This document shows, piece after piece, positions 19,001 to 25,980 of a stretch of 64,000 nt of DNA. The translations under genes were made by a program, and so were the position numbers. The stretch spans positions 1 through 64,000 of the forward strand of contig JAFQEM010000023.1 of the NCBI GenBank assembly GCA_017399035.1, read 5' to 3'. This stretch comes from Clostridia bacterium (lineage in GTDB: Bacteria > Bacillota > Clostridia > Christensenellales > Borkfalkiaceae). Every line of letters starts with the position of its first letter. Positions within the stretch are counted from its first letter, which is position 1. The notes beneath the pieces are model-generated. The model searched no databases and was not told the origin of the DNA. It was given only the letters and a program-made list of their open reading frames with translations.

Positions 19001-19311
19001 TGCGAAACATTTACAGTTACACTATCATTAAGATTACCGCTTTTAACCGTTATTATAGCACAGCCTTCACCCACGCCAGTTATTATTCCATTCTTATCAA
19101 CCGTTGCTACACTACTATCGTCAGTTTCCCAAACTAACTCATTCTCACCGTTATATTCTATTTCTAACTCAACTGTTTGTAAAAAATCCAAGTTAATCTG
19201 TTCTTTATCTAGAGATAGCGTAACATTTTTTTCTTGTTTGCACGCCACAAAAAATATGGTGAAAAACACAGAAACAATTAAAAATAAAGAAAATATAAAC
19301 TTCTTTTTCAT
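16039..19311 (-). CDS. 1090-residue Ig/beta-helix surface lipoprotein
   Basis: First gene of the island operon. Lipobox FFVAC with cysteine 24. Residues 29-105 are a clear BIG2 domain (ATVDKNGIITGVGEGCAIIT), followed by two more Ig-like units to about 290. The rest has three successive beta-helix modules beginning near residues 380, 660 and 884, each with the order DIDL/M-x-G-x-x-W, then FDG or LNG followed by x-I-x-N-L, then G-L/F-F-K, then IKNVxFxNV (for example TIKNVIFKNVELSGG and VIKNVAFTNVSLAS). The same module occurs once in the proteins at 4828 and 10717. I infer an anchored glycan-binding or scaffold protein; no catalytic residues are evident. The promoter and direct-repeat operator upstream make it the direct target of the divergent AraC regulator. 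Confidence 0.7.
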   Translation of the reverse strand: MKKKFIFSLFLIVSVFFTIFFVACKQEKNVTLSLDKEQINLDFLQTVELEIEYNGENELVWETDDSSVATVDKNGIITGVGEGCAIITVKSGNLNDSVTVNVSQPNLDLFRITSEEQNIWLYGGQKQNILPKVLYGQTEIQDVQFIYAVHNQDLISVSDVGEVSAKQTTGYTTVDVTAEIYGKELAMIVGVTVQPISEIVVNKEEFVVCAGVSEGQSQYENTVTPIVKIKEKEKIITDAMPVYTSSDQNIFTVSGGVISGVNAGSAYLKLSYIGSDGIEVTKAILVKVVAKTNKLTTVIEVNKEQTVNLEQFISIESATIEDARITDGTIVETVNVQDGFLDFTQIVLSGEQTLQVFAQNVTYSIPIYLYDKYLEDATDLAVLKTATDDHYKIVCDIDMDGQIWNGIKSVFKGVLNGNGCTIYNFGISKSGLFDKIGGGATIKNLTFSQCVIQDDAVQTGVVASCVEENANVTLQGVNIRTIVNGENCGGVFGVISKNSKINLIDSTIHSYSSKVSLDKGAIVSSADSGIIFKDSIVFSSLPLCGQGKISGINNSAITLINASKVGIQPIEHTEKVNIFDLFENDKTLTFTNVSNCQSALIVGSIYRTIDFNGQSVTINKEDVEGFVENRFEVLLFNDNDVVAYYSVITYGDLKIRQENVVMMKTYAAGKITLVENIDLAGIEWDTQIKFNGVFDGGNYSISNLTTTANAGLFKSATGTIKNVIFKNVELSGGMAGTIASSANTLVVENTFIQIDSISNINAWGSLQGGIVERINAGATLTLRNCLVTIPQGVNPWCGMVCGYQMNVAEITNCYFAGGNGQFIATREGAAGSVTEQSSYTFFADNVELEKAINEDKTVNLPQNMLDAFNSVYTVLRINQQNVNKLLTLKGNETVYLTEDIDLSGFNWETSVEFSGIFDGQNHIIKNLSTVASNGFFKSVNNGVIKNVAFTNVSLASTSGAICYRPTGKLTVENVFIHVIKTEQLGRVGAICERSDQQVALNVKDTVICMPNTNSNASVFGYQIRGTTTIENLYCVGLADRDESISNVSLKDYLHKDSIYAIYPDKNSFVEDLAQLNLNTFLQGCAQEYIK

Positions 19312-19365
19312 TATTATCCTCTTTCGGTATCAAATAAATTTACTTTTCGACACCCTGCTATATTT

Positions 19366-19394
19366 ATTTTACCTTAATTATTACCTTTACGCAA
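19366..19394 (-). promoter_or_regulatory. Promoter of the island operon
   Basis: Reading the minus strand: TTGCGT (-35, 19389-19394), 17-base spacer, TAAAAT (-10, 19366-19371), 55 bases before the start of the 1090-residue lipoprotein. The weak -35 suits an activator-dependent promoter. Confidence 0.6.
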
Positions 19395-19397
19395 TAG

Positions 19398-19427
19398 TCT
19401 AAATTGTGCCTTTTAGGTTCTAAATTG
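19398..19427. promoter_or_regulatory. Direct-repeat operator for AraC-type regulator
   Basis: TCTAAATTG occurs at 19398-19406 and again at 19419-19427, exactly 21 bases apart, i.e. two helical turns, in direct orientation. This is the spacing of classical AraC-family half-sites. The pair lies immediately upstream of the -35 of the minus-strand operon promoter and upstream of the plus-strand regulator promoter. Confidence 0.5.
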
Positions 19428-19445
19428 CTTTTTTTAACTATTCAC

Positions 19446-19474
19446 TTGACATAATATACCCTATGTGTTATGAT
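19446..19474 (+). promoter_or_regulatory. Promoter of the AraC regulator
   Basis: TTGACA (19446-19451), 17-base spacer, TATGAT (19469-19474). The -10 overlaps the first possible ATG at 19470, so that ATG cannot be the translation start. Confidence 0.65.
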
Positions 19475-19493
19475 TAGAAAAAACGGATTAAAT

Positions 19494-20384
19494 ATGTCAA
19501 AAAAAACACAGTTAAATAAAAACACAAAAAATAATGATAGTATGGAAATCATTGAACACGAAAATCAGCAATATGTTACCGTAACTGATTATCTTGTTTC
19601 TAATACTCTTGGTTTTTCCACTCAAATATCAAAAAATAACAATTTCCAAACACACAACCACGTAAACTATGAAATTTTTTACGTTTTAAGTGGCGAAATT
19701 TATCATACGTTTAATGGAAATAAAGAACTTATAAAAACGGGAGATTGCTTTTTACTTTCACCTAATGATAGACATTCTTTTAAGAGTATTACACAAAGCA
19801 TAAATCGGGATATAATTATTTCAACTGAATTATTTAAATCTATTTTAGCGCTTTTTCCACACTGTAATAATTCCATCAAAGAGTTAACTAAAAAAAACCA
19901 TGTAAAGTTTTCAATTAGTGAAATTATGGAATTAGAAAATTTAGTTCGCTCTTTTTCTTTTGAAAATAATATAAATAAAAAGAGATGCACTTGCGTATCT
20001 ATTGTTTTAAAAATTTTTTCTAAATTCTTTTCTAACGACTCTAATGACCAAATAAATTATAAAATTCCACCAATCGTAAAAACCATTCGTGATAGACTTA
20101 ACTCTGCTAACTTTTTAAAAGAGGGTACTTCTGCAGTTTTTAAATCATTGAACTATACACACTCTTACGTTTGCAACACTTTCAAAAAGCATATGAATAT
20201 GACTATTTCTGAATACATAAATGAAATAAGAATAACTCATATCGCATATTATTTAAAAACTTCAGACTATTCTTTATCACAAATTGCTGATATGGTTGGC
20301 ATTGAAACAGTTTCTTATATGAATAAAATATTTAAGAAAAAATTCCATATTACACCTACACAATATAGAAGACAAGAATATTAA
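19494..20384 (+). CDS. AraC-family transcriptional regulator
   Basis: The only complete plus-strand gene of the window, divergent from the island operon. From ATG 19494 (MSKKTQLNKN) it encodes 296 residues; the in-frame ATG at 19470 lies inside the -10 box. Neither start has a good ribosome binding site, so the message may be nearly leaderless, or ATG 19542 may be used. The N-terminal half is a cupin sugar-sensing domain (NHVNYEIFYVLSGEIYHTFNG, then GDCFLLSPNDRHSF). The last 100 residues hold two helix-turn-helix motifs (YTHSYVCNTFKKHMNMTISE and LSQIADMVGIETVSYMNKIF) and end TPTQYRRQEY, the family signature. It probably activates the adjacent operon through the 21-base direct repeat. Confidence 0.85.
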   Translation: MSKKTQLNKNTKNNDSMEIIEHENQQYVTVTDYLVSNTLGFSTQISKNNNFQTHNHVNYEIFYVLSGEIYHTFNGNKELIKTGDCFLLSPNDRHSFKSITQSINRDIIISTELFKSILALFPHCNNSIKELTKKNHVKFSISEIMELENLVRSFSFENNINKKRCTCVSIVLKIFSKFFSNDSNDQINYKIPPIVKTIRDRLNSANFLKEGTSAVFKSLNYTHSYVCNTFKKHMNMTISEYINEIRITHIAYYLKTSDYSLSQIADMVGIETVSYMNKIFKKKFHITPTQYRRQEY

Positions 20385-20610
20385 TTATATAAGCGATTAA
20401 AATATATTTGCCATCAAATTTATTAAAATATTTAATAAATTCTATACGCCTAACTGAATATACAAAACAAAAAAGGCTATTAAATTTATAAATTTGCAAC
20501 TCATTTTTAAAAAGTGTTATTCATATTTCTTTCTATTTGCCTTTAATATGTTTTCTATCAAAAAAACACGTCTCTATCAACTGAATAAAAATATTAAATA
20601 GTAAAGAATT

Positions 20611-20964
20611 TTAAAACAACGTATTGAAGAACTTGAAAACAAGTTGGAAGATATAGACACAAAAGTGCTTTTAGAAAAAAGCCGTACAAAAGTTTTACTA
20701 ACACCAAAAGAAGTAGTAAGTTATATCAAAACTGCATTAAAAAAAGAACCCAAAATTCTAATAAAAATGTTAGTAAGAGAAATAATTCTTTTTGATGACC
20801 GAATAGAAATTTATTATAAACACACAGATAGACAAAAACCTGATGAGGCAAAAACTCATCAGGCTTTTTCTTTTTATAAGTCTTTTTATAAATGCAATAT
20901 TCAGCAATATCACTTTGGAAACAAGACCGTTCCCGTTGAATTAGAGATAAATTGCTATTTATGA
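20611..20964 (+). pseudogene. Truncated second copy of serine recombinase 3' end
   Basis: Bases 20614-20967 match 4-357 with 11 mismatches and no gap. The frame is blocked upstream by TAA at 20602, so only the C-terminal ~117 codons exist and the catalytic domain is missing. Homology weakens over the next 53 bases and then returns as an identical 18-mer at 21021-21038 (411-428 in the first copy), still at the same offset of 20610. The upstream stretch 20385-20610 is very AT-rich and holds nothing I can identify. Confidence 0.8.
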
Positions 20965-21020
20965 AATCATTAAAAAATATAGTATTTTGCTATCAAAATC
21001 AAATAGTTCAACTGAGATTA

Positions 21021-21038
21021 GATATCGCCCGCCAAAAA
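21021..21038 (+). repeat. 18-base sequence after recombinase, right copy
   Basis: Identical partner of 411-428, also followed within a few bases by a terminator hairpin. Confidence 0.5.
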
Positions 21039-21041
21039 ATA

Positions 21042-21073
21042 GAAATCTCACACTTTGGTGTGGGATTTTTGTT
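21042..21073 (+). terminator. Terminator after truncated recombinase
   Basis: AAATCTCACAC pairs with GTGTGGGATTT (one G-T pair) around TTTG, followed by TTGTTTTGTTTG. Confidence 0.65.
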
Positions 21074-21107
21074 TTGTTTGTGAAAAGTTGCTAGATAGGA
21101 TTCGAAT

Positions 21108-21209
21108 TAAGGAGAAAATTTGTTTACAAATTTCCCGTAGGGTAAACGGTAGACATCTATCGTTTATCGGGTATGGGCGCACAGGCGCCGAATCCCATCC
21201 TTTCCGCCA
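21108..21209 (+). other. tRNA-like 3' remnant with hairpins
   Basis: The sequence ending GAATCCCATCCTTTCCGCCA (21190-21209) looks like the T-arm, acceptor and encoded CCA of a tRNA-Ser-type gene. Upstream are ATGGG, which could pair with CCCAT as a T-stem disrupted by a GGCGCC-containing insertion, a strong stem (TAAACGGTAGA with TCTATCGTTTA) and a smaller stem (AAATTTG with CAAATTT). A 5' acceptor strand matching CCTTTCC is not present, so it is not a working tRNA. A degenerate attachment site or a structured RNA are alternatives. A short plus-strand open frame across it is probably not a gene. Confidence 0.3.
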
Positions 21210-21217
21210 AAAAAGTA

Positions 21218-21251
21218 CTCAGTTGAACCTACTTTGGTTTAACTGAGTTTT
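21218..21251 (+). terminator. Intrinsic terminator
   Basis: CTCAGTTGAACC pairs with GGTTTAACTGAG (one G-T pair) around a six-base loop and is followed by TTTTC. It closes the structured 21080-21250 segment, suggesting that this segment is or was transcribed on the plus strand. Confidence 0.65.
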
Positions 21252-21317
21252 CTATTTTAAATATAATACATTATATAATATAATCCATATTTTCGACTTT
21301 CTTTTTGTAAAAAATAA

Positions 21318-21356
21318 AAAAGGCGCACAAATTCAAAGAATTGCACGCATTTTCTA
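21318..21356 (-). terminator. Terminator of the MBL hydrolase gene
   Basis: On the minus strand GCGTGCAATTC folds with GAATTTGTGCGC (one bulge, two G-T pairs) and is followed by CTTTTTTATTTTT, 20-60 bases past the hydrolase stop. Confidence 0.6.
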
Positions 21357-21375
21357 TTCTGTTTTAACTATTATA

Positions 21376-22125
21376 TTAACTCTCTTCTTGAATAACTTTA
21401 TCTAAGCGATTTTCGCAAAACTCTAAAAATTTGTTCCAAAGTTTGTCGTCTATAAATTCATTTCTTCCCGTTTCTCTTAATACTCTAGCCTTATTAAAAG
21501 TGTCGTTGTTCCAAGTATGATTGCCGATAAACACGTCAACCTTTTCTTTCATTAGCCTATGCAATGAATTTCTATACGCCTCTCTTGCTCCGTCAAAATC
21601 AAATTTCCCTTGCACCATTGTGTTTGCGCCTGCTCCGCCAAACATACCTACTCGATATGTTTTTCCATTTTCAGTGGTATCAAAAAAGAAAGATATAGTT
21701 CCTTTTGTATGCCCCGGCGTTTCCATAAATTCAACGGTAGTATTGCCAAGCGTAAGTGTGTCGCCGTCTTTTATTAAAACATCTGGGGTAAAATATTTGC
21801 TTGCCTTTTCTACGTCTTCTTTGCCAAGCAGAGTTTTTGCACCCGAAAGTTCTGCTAGCGCTGCAGTCGCTTCCGTATGGTCGCCGTGCCAATGTGTATT
21901 TATTATGTATTTAATATCGGTTGGCTTAAACCCTAACTTATATATACTGTCGATAATTAAATAAAGCGTGTTGCTATAACCTGGGTCAATAAAAATAAGC
22001 CCTTCGCCCGTATCTATAATATGCGCAGACGCTTGAAAAGTACCCACGTAATAAACGTTGCCTATAATCTTAAACGGCTCTATTTTTCCTTCCCAAGGGT
22101 TTACTATTTTTCTTCTTTCGAACAT
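21376..22125 (-). CDS. MBL-fold metallo-hydrolase
   Basis: A 249-residue metallo-beta-lactamase-fold protein. The metal site motif is NTHWHGDHTE, with H78, H80, D82 and H83; PGHTKGTISFFFD near residue 134 supplies the next ligand, and NHTWNNDT near 205 a last histidine. No signal peptide, so cytoplasmic. The family covers thiolesterases, lactonases and related hydrolases; the substrate cannot be inferred. ATG 22125 follows AAAGGAGAGAAAGTT. It is a single-gene unit with its own terminator. Confidence 0.85.
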   Translation of the reverse strand: MFERRKIVNPWEGKIEPFKIIGNVYYVGTFQASAHIIDTGEGLIFIDPGYSNTLYLIIDSIYKLGFKPTDIKYIINTHWHGDHTEATAALAELSGAKTLLGKEDVEKASKYFTPDVLIKDGDTLTLGNTTVEFMETPGHTKGTISFFFDTTENGKTYRVGMFGGAGANTMVQGKFDFDGAREAYRNSLHRLMKEKVDVFIGNHTWNNDTFNKARVLRETGRNEFIDDKLWNKFLEFCENRLDKVIQEES

Positions 22126-22285
22126 AACTTTCTCTCCTTTAATGTTTATATATTGTTTTTATAATCCACAGCAACTATTCCATACGGTATTTTCATCTTC
22201 CCAGATATTTTATTAAGTTTTGATACTATTTGTGGCTCAATAATAAGTGATACATACCCTGCTATTAAGTTTTTTGTTGATAATA

Positions 22286-22813
22286 TTAAACCATTTCAAC
22301 AGTTTCTTTCATAGGTTTACGCTTTTTTTCACGCAAGGGACTATCAGAATAACCAAGAGCAACTGCAACGTTGCAAATTTCGCCTTTTTTCAAGTTGGCT
22401 GCAGGACCTATCAACTTTTGATTTACCATACCGATAATACAAGTATCTACACCTATACTTTTTGCTTTTAAGGTAATGTATGCAATAAGTTCGCCTATAT
22501 CGTATTTAACAAAGTGTTTACGGTCAAACAAAACGCCTTCTTTTAAGGTTGCCTCTTTTTCGGCAAGCACGATAAATGCTTTTGCCTTATTTAAGAACTT
22601 ATTATGACCGTTTACGCCAAGCGCAACGGCAGTTTCTTTCAACTTTTCGGGGGAAGTTACTACGTACATTTTCCAAGGTTGAGAGTTGCAAGCAGACGGA
22701 CAGAGCGTAGCACTTTTAACAATTTCAAGAAGAGTTTCTTCCGCTAGCGGTAAGTCGTTAAAATTTCTGCAAGACTGACGCTCGTTTATCAATTTTTCAA
22801 AGCATTCTTTCAT
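22286..22813 (-). CDS. Nitroreductase-family flavoprotein
   Basis: A 175-residue FMN-dependent nitroreductase-like oxidoreductase. RQSCRNFNDLPL (residues 13-24) is the FMN-phosphate-binding start of the family (usually RRSxRxF), ATLCPSACNSQPWKMYVV near 37-54 is the second flavin-binding segment, and VALGYSDSPLREKKRKP near the end is the usual C-terminal signature. Length fits the compact clostridial type. It acts in the cytoplasm with NAD(P)H; physiological substrate unknown. Confidence 0.9.
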   Translation of the reverse strand: MKECFEKLINERQSCRNFNDLPLAEETLLEIVKSATLCPSACNSQPWKMYVVTSPEKLKETAVALGVNGHNKFLNKAKAFIVLAEKEATLKEGVLFDRKHFVKYDIGELIAYITLKAKSIGVDTCIIGMVNQKLIGPAANLKKGEICNVAVALGYSDSPLREKKRKPMKETVEMV

Positions 22814-22847
22814 ATAACTAAAATTTCCTTAATATTCTTCTACGATT

Positions 22848-22876
22848 AGCATACTACAAAACTAAAATAAATGCAA
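22848..22876 (-). promoter_or_regulatory. Promoter of the nitroreductase gene
   Basis: Minus strand TTGCAT (22871-22876), 17-base spacer, TATGCT (22848-22853), about 35 bases before the start codon. Confidence 0.5.
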
Positions 22877-22884
22877 CCTTTTTG

Positions 22885-23283
22885 TTAAATTCCTAGCGCT
22901 TTTTCTTTATGATATCTTTCGATTGCTTGAACGTATTTTTCTGAAAGATTTAAGGTATAGCGTTGCTTTTCGCTATAATCTAACGTATCAAAATATTCTT
23001 TATCTGTAAGTCTACCTATAGCGTTAGATACTTCGCCCTCTTCATCAAGCAGTTTTTTAACTTTAACGTAAAATTCTTCAAACTCGTCTTTAGTATTACG
23101 AATATCTTCAGTTATTTTGCAAGTGTAATATTCTTTTACTTTAGACGTGGATATTCCGCTCTGCTCTGCCCTTTCTATCTCTTTATCTAAATTTTGTTTA
23201 TAATTTTGCCAAAAGCCTTGTTTTAAGCGTTTTTTTGCATCTTTACAATATTGCTTAAAAGATTTTCCTTCTTCTTTCATCAT
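22885..23283 (-). CDS. Hypothetical charged helical protein
   Basis: Start placed at ATG 23283, eight bases after GGAG; the longer in-frame reading from 23349 runs back into the rpsU terminator and is unlikely. The 132-residue product is highly charged and predicted helical (KSFKQYCKDAKKRLKQGFW, YYTCKITEDIRNTKDEFEEF, SEKQRYTLNLSEKYVQAIER). No signal peptide, membrane segment or recognised domain. It lies directly downstream of rpsU and might receive read-through past that terminator. I do not recognise the family. Confidence 0.6.
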   Translation of the reverse strand: MMKEEGKSFKQYCKDAKKRLKQGFWQNYKQNLDKEIERAEQSGISTSKVKEYYTCKITEDIRNTKDEFEEFYVKVKKLLDEEGEVSNAIGRLTDKEYFDTLDYSEKQRYTLNLSEKYVQAIERYHKEKALGI

Positions 23284-23340
23284 ATTTTCTCCATTTTGGT
23301 TTTTTTCGACATTTTTCATCATTTTCCGCAAATAAAAAAT

Positions 23341-23371
23341 AAAGACCACCGATTAAATTCGGTAGTCTTTT
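23341..23371 (-). terminator. Terminator after rpsU
   Basis: Minus strand AAAGACTACCGA pairs with TCGGTGGTCTTT (one G-T pair) and is followed by ATTTTTTATTT, just past the rpsU stop. Confidence 0.75.
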
Positions 23372-23376
23372 GTGTT

Positions 23377-23556
23377 TTAACCCTTTATGCTTCTTTTTCT
23401 AGCCGCCTCGGATTTCTTCTTCTTTTTTACGGAAGGTTTTTCGTAATGTTCTTTCTTACGTAAATCACCGATAATGCCGTCACGAGAACACTTTCTCTTA
23501 AATCTTCTCAATGCGCTATCGATATTTTCGTTTTCACCAACTCTAACGATTGACAT
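23377..23556 (-). CDS. rpsU: 30S ribosomal protein S21
   Basis: A 59-residue protein too short for most length cut-offs. It begins [20 protein letters not shown], the S21 N-terminus, continues [20 protein letters not shown] and ends in a very basic tail ([16 protein letters not shown]). It binds 16S rRNA in the platform of the small subunit near the anti-Shine-Dalgarno region. ATG 23556 is preceded by AAGGAGGG, a very strong site. It has its own consensus promoter and terminator, so it is a single-gene unit except for possible read-through into the helical protein downstream. Confidence 0.97.
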   Translation of the reverse strand: MSIVRVGENENIDSALRRFKRKCSRDGIIGDLRKKEHYEKPSVKKKKKSEAARKRSIKG

Positions 23557-23605
23557 GCTCTTTCAACCCTCCTTTGCCCTATGGCGGTTCGTTAAATGCT
23601 AAATA

Positions 23606-23634
23606 AGTATACCAACAGCGGAAAATTTTGTCAA
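23606..23634 (-). promoter_or_regulatory. Promoter of rpsU
   Basis: Minus strand TTGACA (23629-23634), 17-base spacer, TATACT (23606-23611); leader of about 45 bases. Confidence 0.8.
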
Positions 23635-23734
23635 GGATTTAACCGCCGTTTTTCAAATATAAACAAATATTTTTTCAAACGCTATATTTTTACATAATTA
23701 AACGGTTTAGAAACAAGTTAGGCTAGGCTCGACC

Positions 23735-23781
23735 GTACAAAAAGATGAGATAGAACGTCTGTTCATCGAAGTTTTTTGTAC
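23735..23781. repeat. Imperfect inverted repeat after argF
   Basis: GTACAAAAA and TTTTTTGTAC, with inner GATGA and TCATC, form a long imperfect hairpin 30-70 bases past the argF stop. There is no clear T-run after it, so it is only a weak candidate for the arg operon terminator. The rest of 23635-23808 shows nothing else. Confidence 0.35.
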
Positions 23782-23808
23782 AAGTCAGTAAACGACGCAT
23801 AACGACGT

Positions 23809-24801
23809 TTATAAAGCGTTTAACGTGGCGTACATAACCGCCTTTATAGTGTGTAACCTATTTTCTGCCTCGTCAAACACAATGGATTGTTCGCTTTCAA
23901 AAACTTCGTTGGTAACTTCCATTTCACTGATGCCAAACTTATCAAACATCTCTTGACCAACGGTAGTTTTAAGGTCGTGGAAAGCAGGCAAACAGTGCAT
24001 AAATTTACAGCCTTTACCCGCATTTTCCATAATGCGCTTATTTACTTGATAGGGTAACAAATCTTTAATTCTTTCGCTCCAAACTTCTGTAGGTTCACCC
24101 ATAGAAACCCAAACGTCGGTATAGATTACGTCTGCGCCTTTAGTTGCAACAATCGGGTCGGTAATAAACTCTAAAACTGCGCCCGTTTGTTTTGCAATTT
24201 CTTGACACTCTTTAATAAGTTCTTTGTTTGGGAAATACTTTTCAGGCGCGCAAGCAACAAAATGCATGCCCATCTTTGCGCAACCAACCATAAGTGAGTT
24301 GCCCATATTATATCTTGCGTCACCCATATAAACTAGTTTTTTGCCTTTCAAACAGCCAAAATGTTCTTTAATAGTTAAAAAATCGGCTAAAATTTGCGTG
24401 GGGTGATATTCGTTTGTCAAGCCGTTCCAAACGGGAACGCCTGCGTAATGAGCAAGTTCTTCAACAATTTCTTGACCGTAACCACGATATTCTATGCCGT
24501 CAAACATTCTACCTATAACGCGAGCCGTATCTGCAATACTTTCTTTTTTGCCCATTTGAGAACTCTTTGGGTCAAGATATACGGGGTGCATACCAAGGTC
24601 TGCAGCCGCCACCTCGAAAGCGCAACGAGTACGCGTGCTTGTTTTTTCAAACAACAACGCTATATTTTTACCTTCGCAAACTCTATGAGGTATTCCTTTC
24701 TTTTTTTCTTCTTTAAGTTTTGCTGAAAGGTCGATAAGATAACTTATTTCTTCGGGTGTAAAATCTAAAAGTTTCAAAAAACTTCTGCCTTTAAAATTCA
24801 T
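23809..24801 (-). CDS. argF: Ornithine carbamoyltransferase
   Basis: A 330-residue enzyme joining carbamoyl phosphate to ornithine to give citrulline, the sixth step of arginine synthesis. [12 protein letters not shown] near residue 52 is the carbamoyl-phosphate loop, HPTQILADF near 133 and HCLPAFHD near 270 are family signatures, the last holding the ornithine-site cysteine. Length matches the family. It is the last gene of the eight-gene arg operon, 11 bases after argD. An anabolic rather than arcB-type role is inferred from the operon. Confidence 0.95.
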   Translation of the reverse strand: MNFKGRSFLKLLDFTPEEISYLIDLSAKLKEEKKKGIPHRVCEGKNIALLFEKTSTRTRCAFEVAAADLGMHPVYLDPKSSQMGKKESIADTARVIGRMFDGIEYRGYGQEIVEELAHYAGVPVWNGLTNEYHPTQILADFLTIKEHFGCLKGKKLVYMGDARYNMGNSLMVGCAKMGMHFVACAPEKYFPNKELIKECQEIAKQTGAVLEFITDPIVATKGADVIYTDVWVSMGEPTEVWSERIKDLLPYQVNKRIMENAGKGCKFMHCLPAFHDLKTTVGQEMFDKFGISEMEVTNEVFESEQSIVFDEAENRLHTIKAVMYATLNAL

Positions 24802-24812
24802 AAATTTTCTCC

Positions 24813-25979
24813 TTAAATTTTAGCGCAAGCATCTTTAATAATCTTTATTGCGTTCTCTAATACGCTCATAGGGATATTTAACGCAGGCAGTAACCTTACC
24901 TTATCTTTTGCAGATAAGCACAGCACACCCTTTTCGATACACTCTGCAATTATTTCTTTTGCGGGGCGAACCGTTTTTATGCCAACCATTAGTCCCATAC
25001 CGCTAACGCTTTCAACGCCCTTGGCGTTAGATAGTTCTTTGAACACATATTCGCTTTTTCTTTTAACGTTTGTCAAAAACTCACCGTCAAGCCTTTCCAT
25101 AACGCTTATTGCGCCTGCGCAACTTATAGGATTGCCACCAAAAGTTGAACCGTGGTCGCCAAAACCTAACACGTTTTGCGTTTTTTCGTTCATAACGCAA
25201 CAGCCAAGCGGTAGCCCACCGCCTAAACCTTTTGCCGTTGTAAATACGTCTGGCTCTACGTCAAACGCCATAAAAGAATAAAGATAACCCGTTCTGCCGT
25301 TACCCGTTTGAACCTCGTCTACGATTAGAAGAATATCTTCTTTATCGCAAATTTCTTTTATGCCTTTTACGAACTCTTTATCGAGAGCGATAACTCCGCC
25401 TTCACCTTGAACGCACTCTATCATAATAGCGCAAACTTTATTCTCTTTTACAGCATTTTTTACACTATCTAAATCGTTTGCGGTGGCGTGAACGAAACCG
25501 CTTGTTAGGGGTTGAAAAAGTTCGTGGAATTTATCTTGACCAGTTGCGGCAAGAGTAGTTAACGTTCTGCCGTGAAAACTGTTTTTTAATGTAACGATTA
25601 CGTTATAATCTTTACCCTTTTTGTCCGCGCCATATTTTCTTGCAACCTTTATTGCGCATTCGTTAGCCTCTGCGCCCGAGTTCCCAAAGAAAACCTTTCT
25701 CATACCTGTTCTTTCGCAAATCATCATTGCCAAAGTTGCGCAAGGTTGGGTGTAATATAGATTAGAAGTATGCTGAACTTTGCCCAGTTGATTTATAACC
25801 GCTTGATTCCACTCGTCGTCAGATATACCAAAAGCGGTTACGCCTATGCCTGAACCCATATCAATATATTCTTTTCCCTTTTCGTCGTAAAGATAAGAGC
25901 CTTTTCCGCTAACTATAGACACGGGAAAACGCGCGTAAGTGTTAGCAACGTATTTTTTATCAATTTCAATATTATTCAT
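24813..25979 (-). CDS. argD: Acetylornithine aminotransferase
   Basis: A 388-residue class III PLP aminotransferase converting N-acetylglutamate semialdehyde to N-acetylornithine. The start is ATG 25979 (AAGGTGATTAAA before it); the longer reading from 25994 uses a TTG inside arg[12 protein letters not shown] and [19 protein letters not shown] (near 93) are PLP-binding segments, [15 protein letters not shown] near 215 contains the cofactor aspartate and [13 protein letters not shown] near 242 the Schiff-base lysine. Length and motifs match ArgD. Confidence 0.95.
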   Translation of the reverse strand: MNNIEIDKKYVANTYARFPVSIVSGKGSYLYDEKGKEYIDMGSGIGVTAFGISDDEWNQAVINQLGKVQHTSNLYYTQPCATLAMMICERTGMRKVFFGNSGAEANECAIKVARKYGADKKGKDYNVIVTLKNSFHGRTLTTLAATGQDKFHELFQPLTSGFVHATANDLDSVKNAVKENKVCAIMIECVQGEGGVIALDKEFVKGIKEICDKEDILLIVDEVQTGNGRTGYLYSFMAFDVEPDVFTTAKGLGGGLPLGCCVMNEKTQNVLGFGDHGSTFGGNPISCAGAISVMERLDGEFLTNVKRKSEYVFKELSNAKGVESVSGMGLMVGIKTVRPAKEIIAECIEKGVLCLSAKDKVRLLPALNIPMSVLENAIKIIKDACAKI

Positions 25980-25980
25980 T

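Noticed and set aside
21055-21246. 63-codon plus-strand open frame with residues like those predicted across tRNA regions
   Set aside because: It runs through the hairpins and the tRNA-like 3' end; such frames are artefacts of structured RNA regions.
21521-21964. 147-codon plus-strand open frame
   Set aside because: It is exactly antisense to the MBL hydrolase gene, which has intact metal motifs; no ribosome binding site and a composition typical of a shadow frame.
22146-22290. Open minus-strand stretch between the nitroreductase and MBL genes (ends near KIPYGIVAVDYKNNI)
   Set aside because: No start codon with a binding site and no recognisable family; perhaps a gene remnant but too short to call.
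23635-23808. Arg operon terminator
   Set aside because: The inverted repeat at 23735-23781 is long but has no T-run after it on the minus strand; kept only as an inverted repeat.
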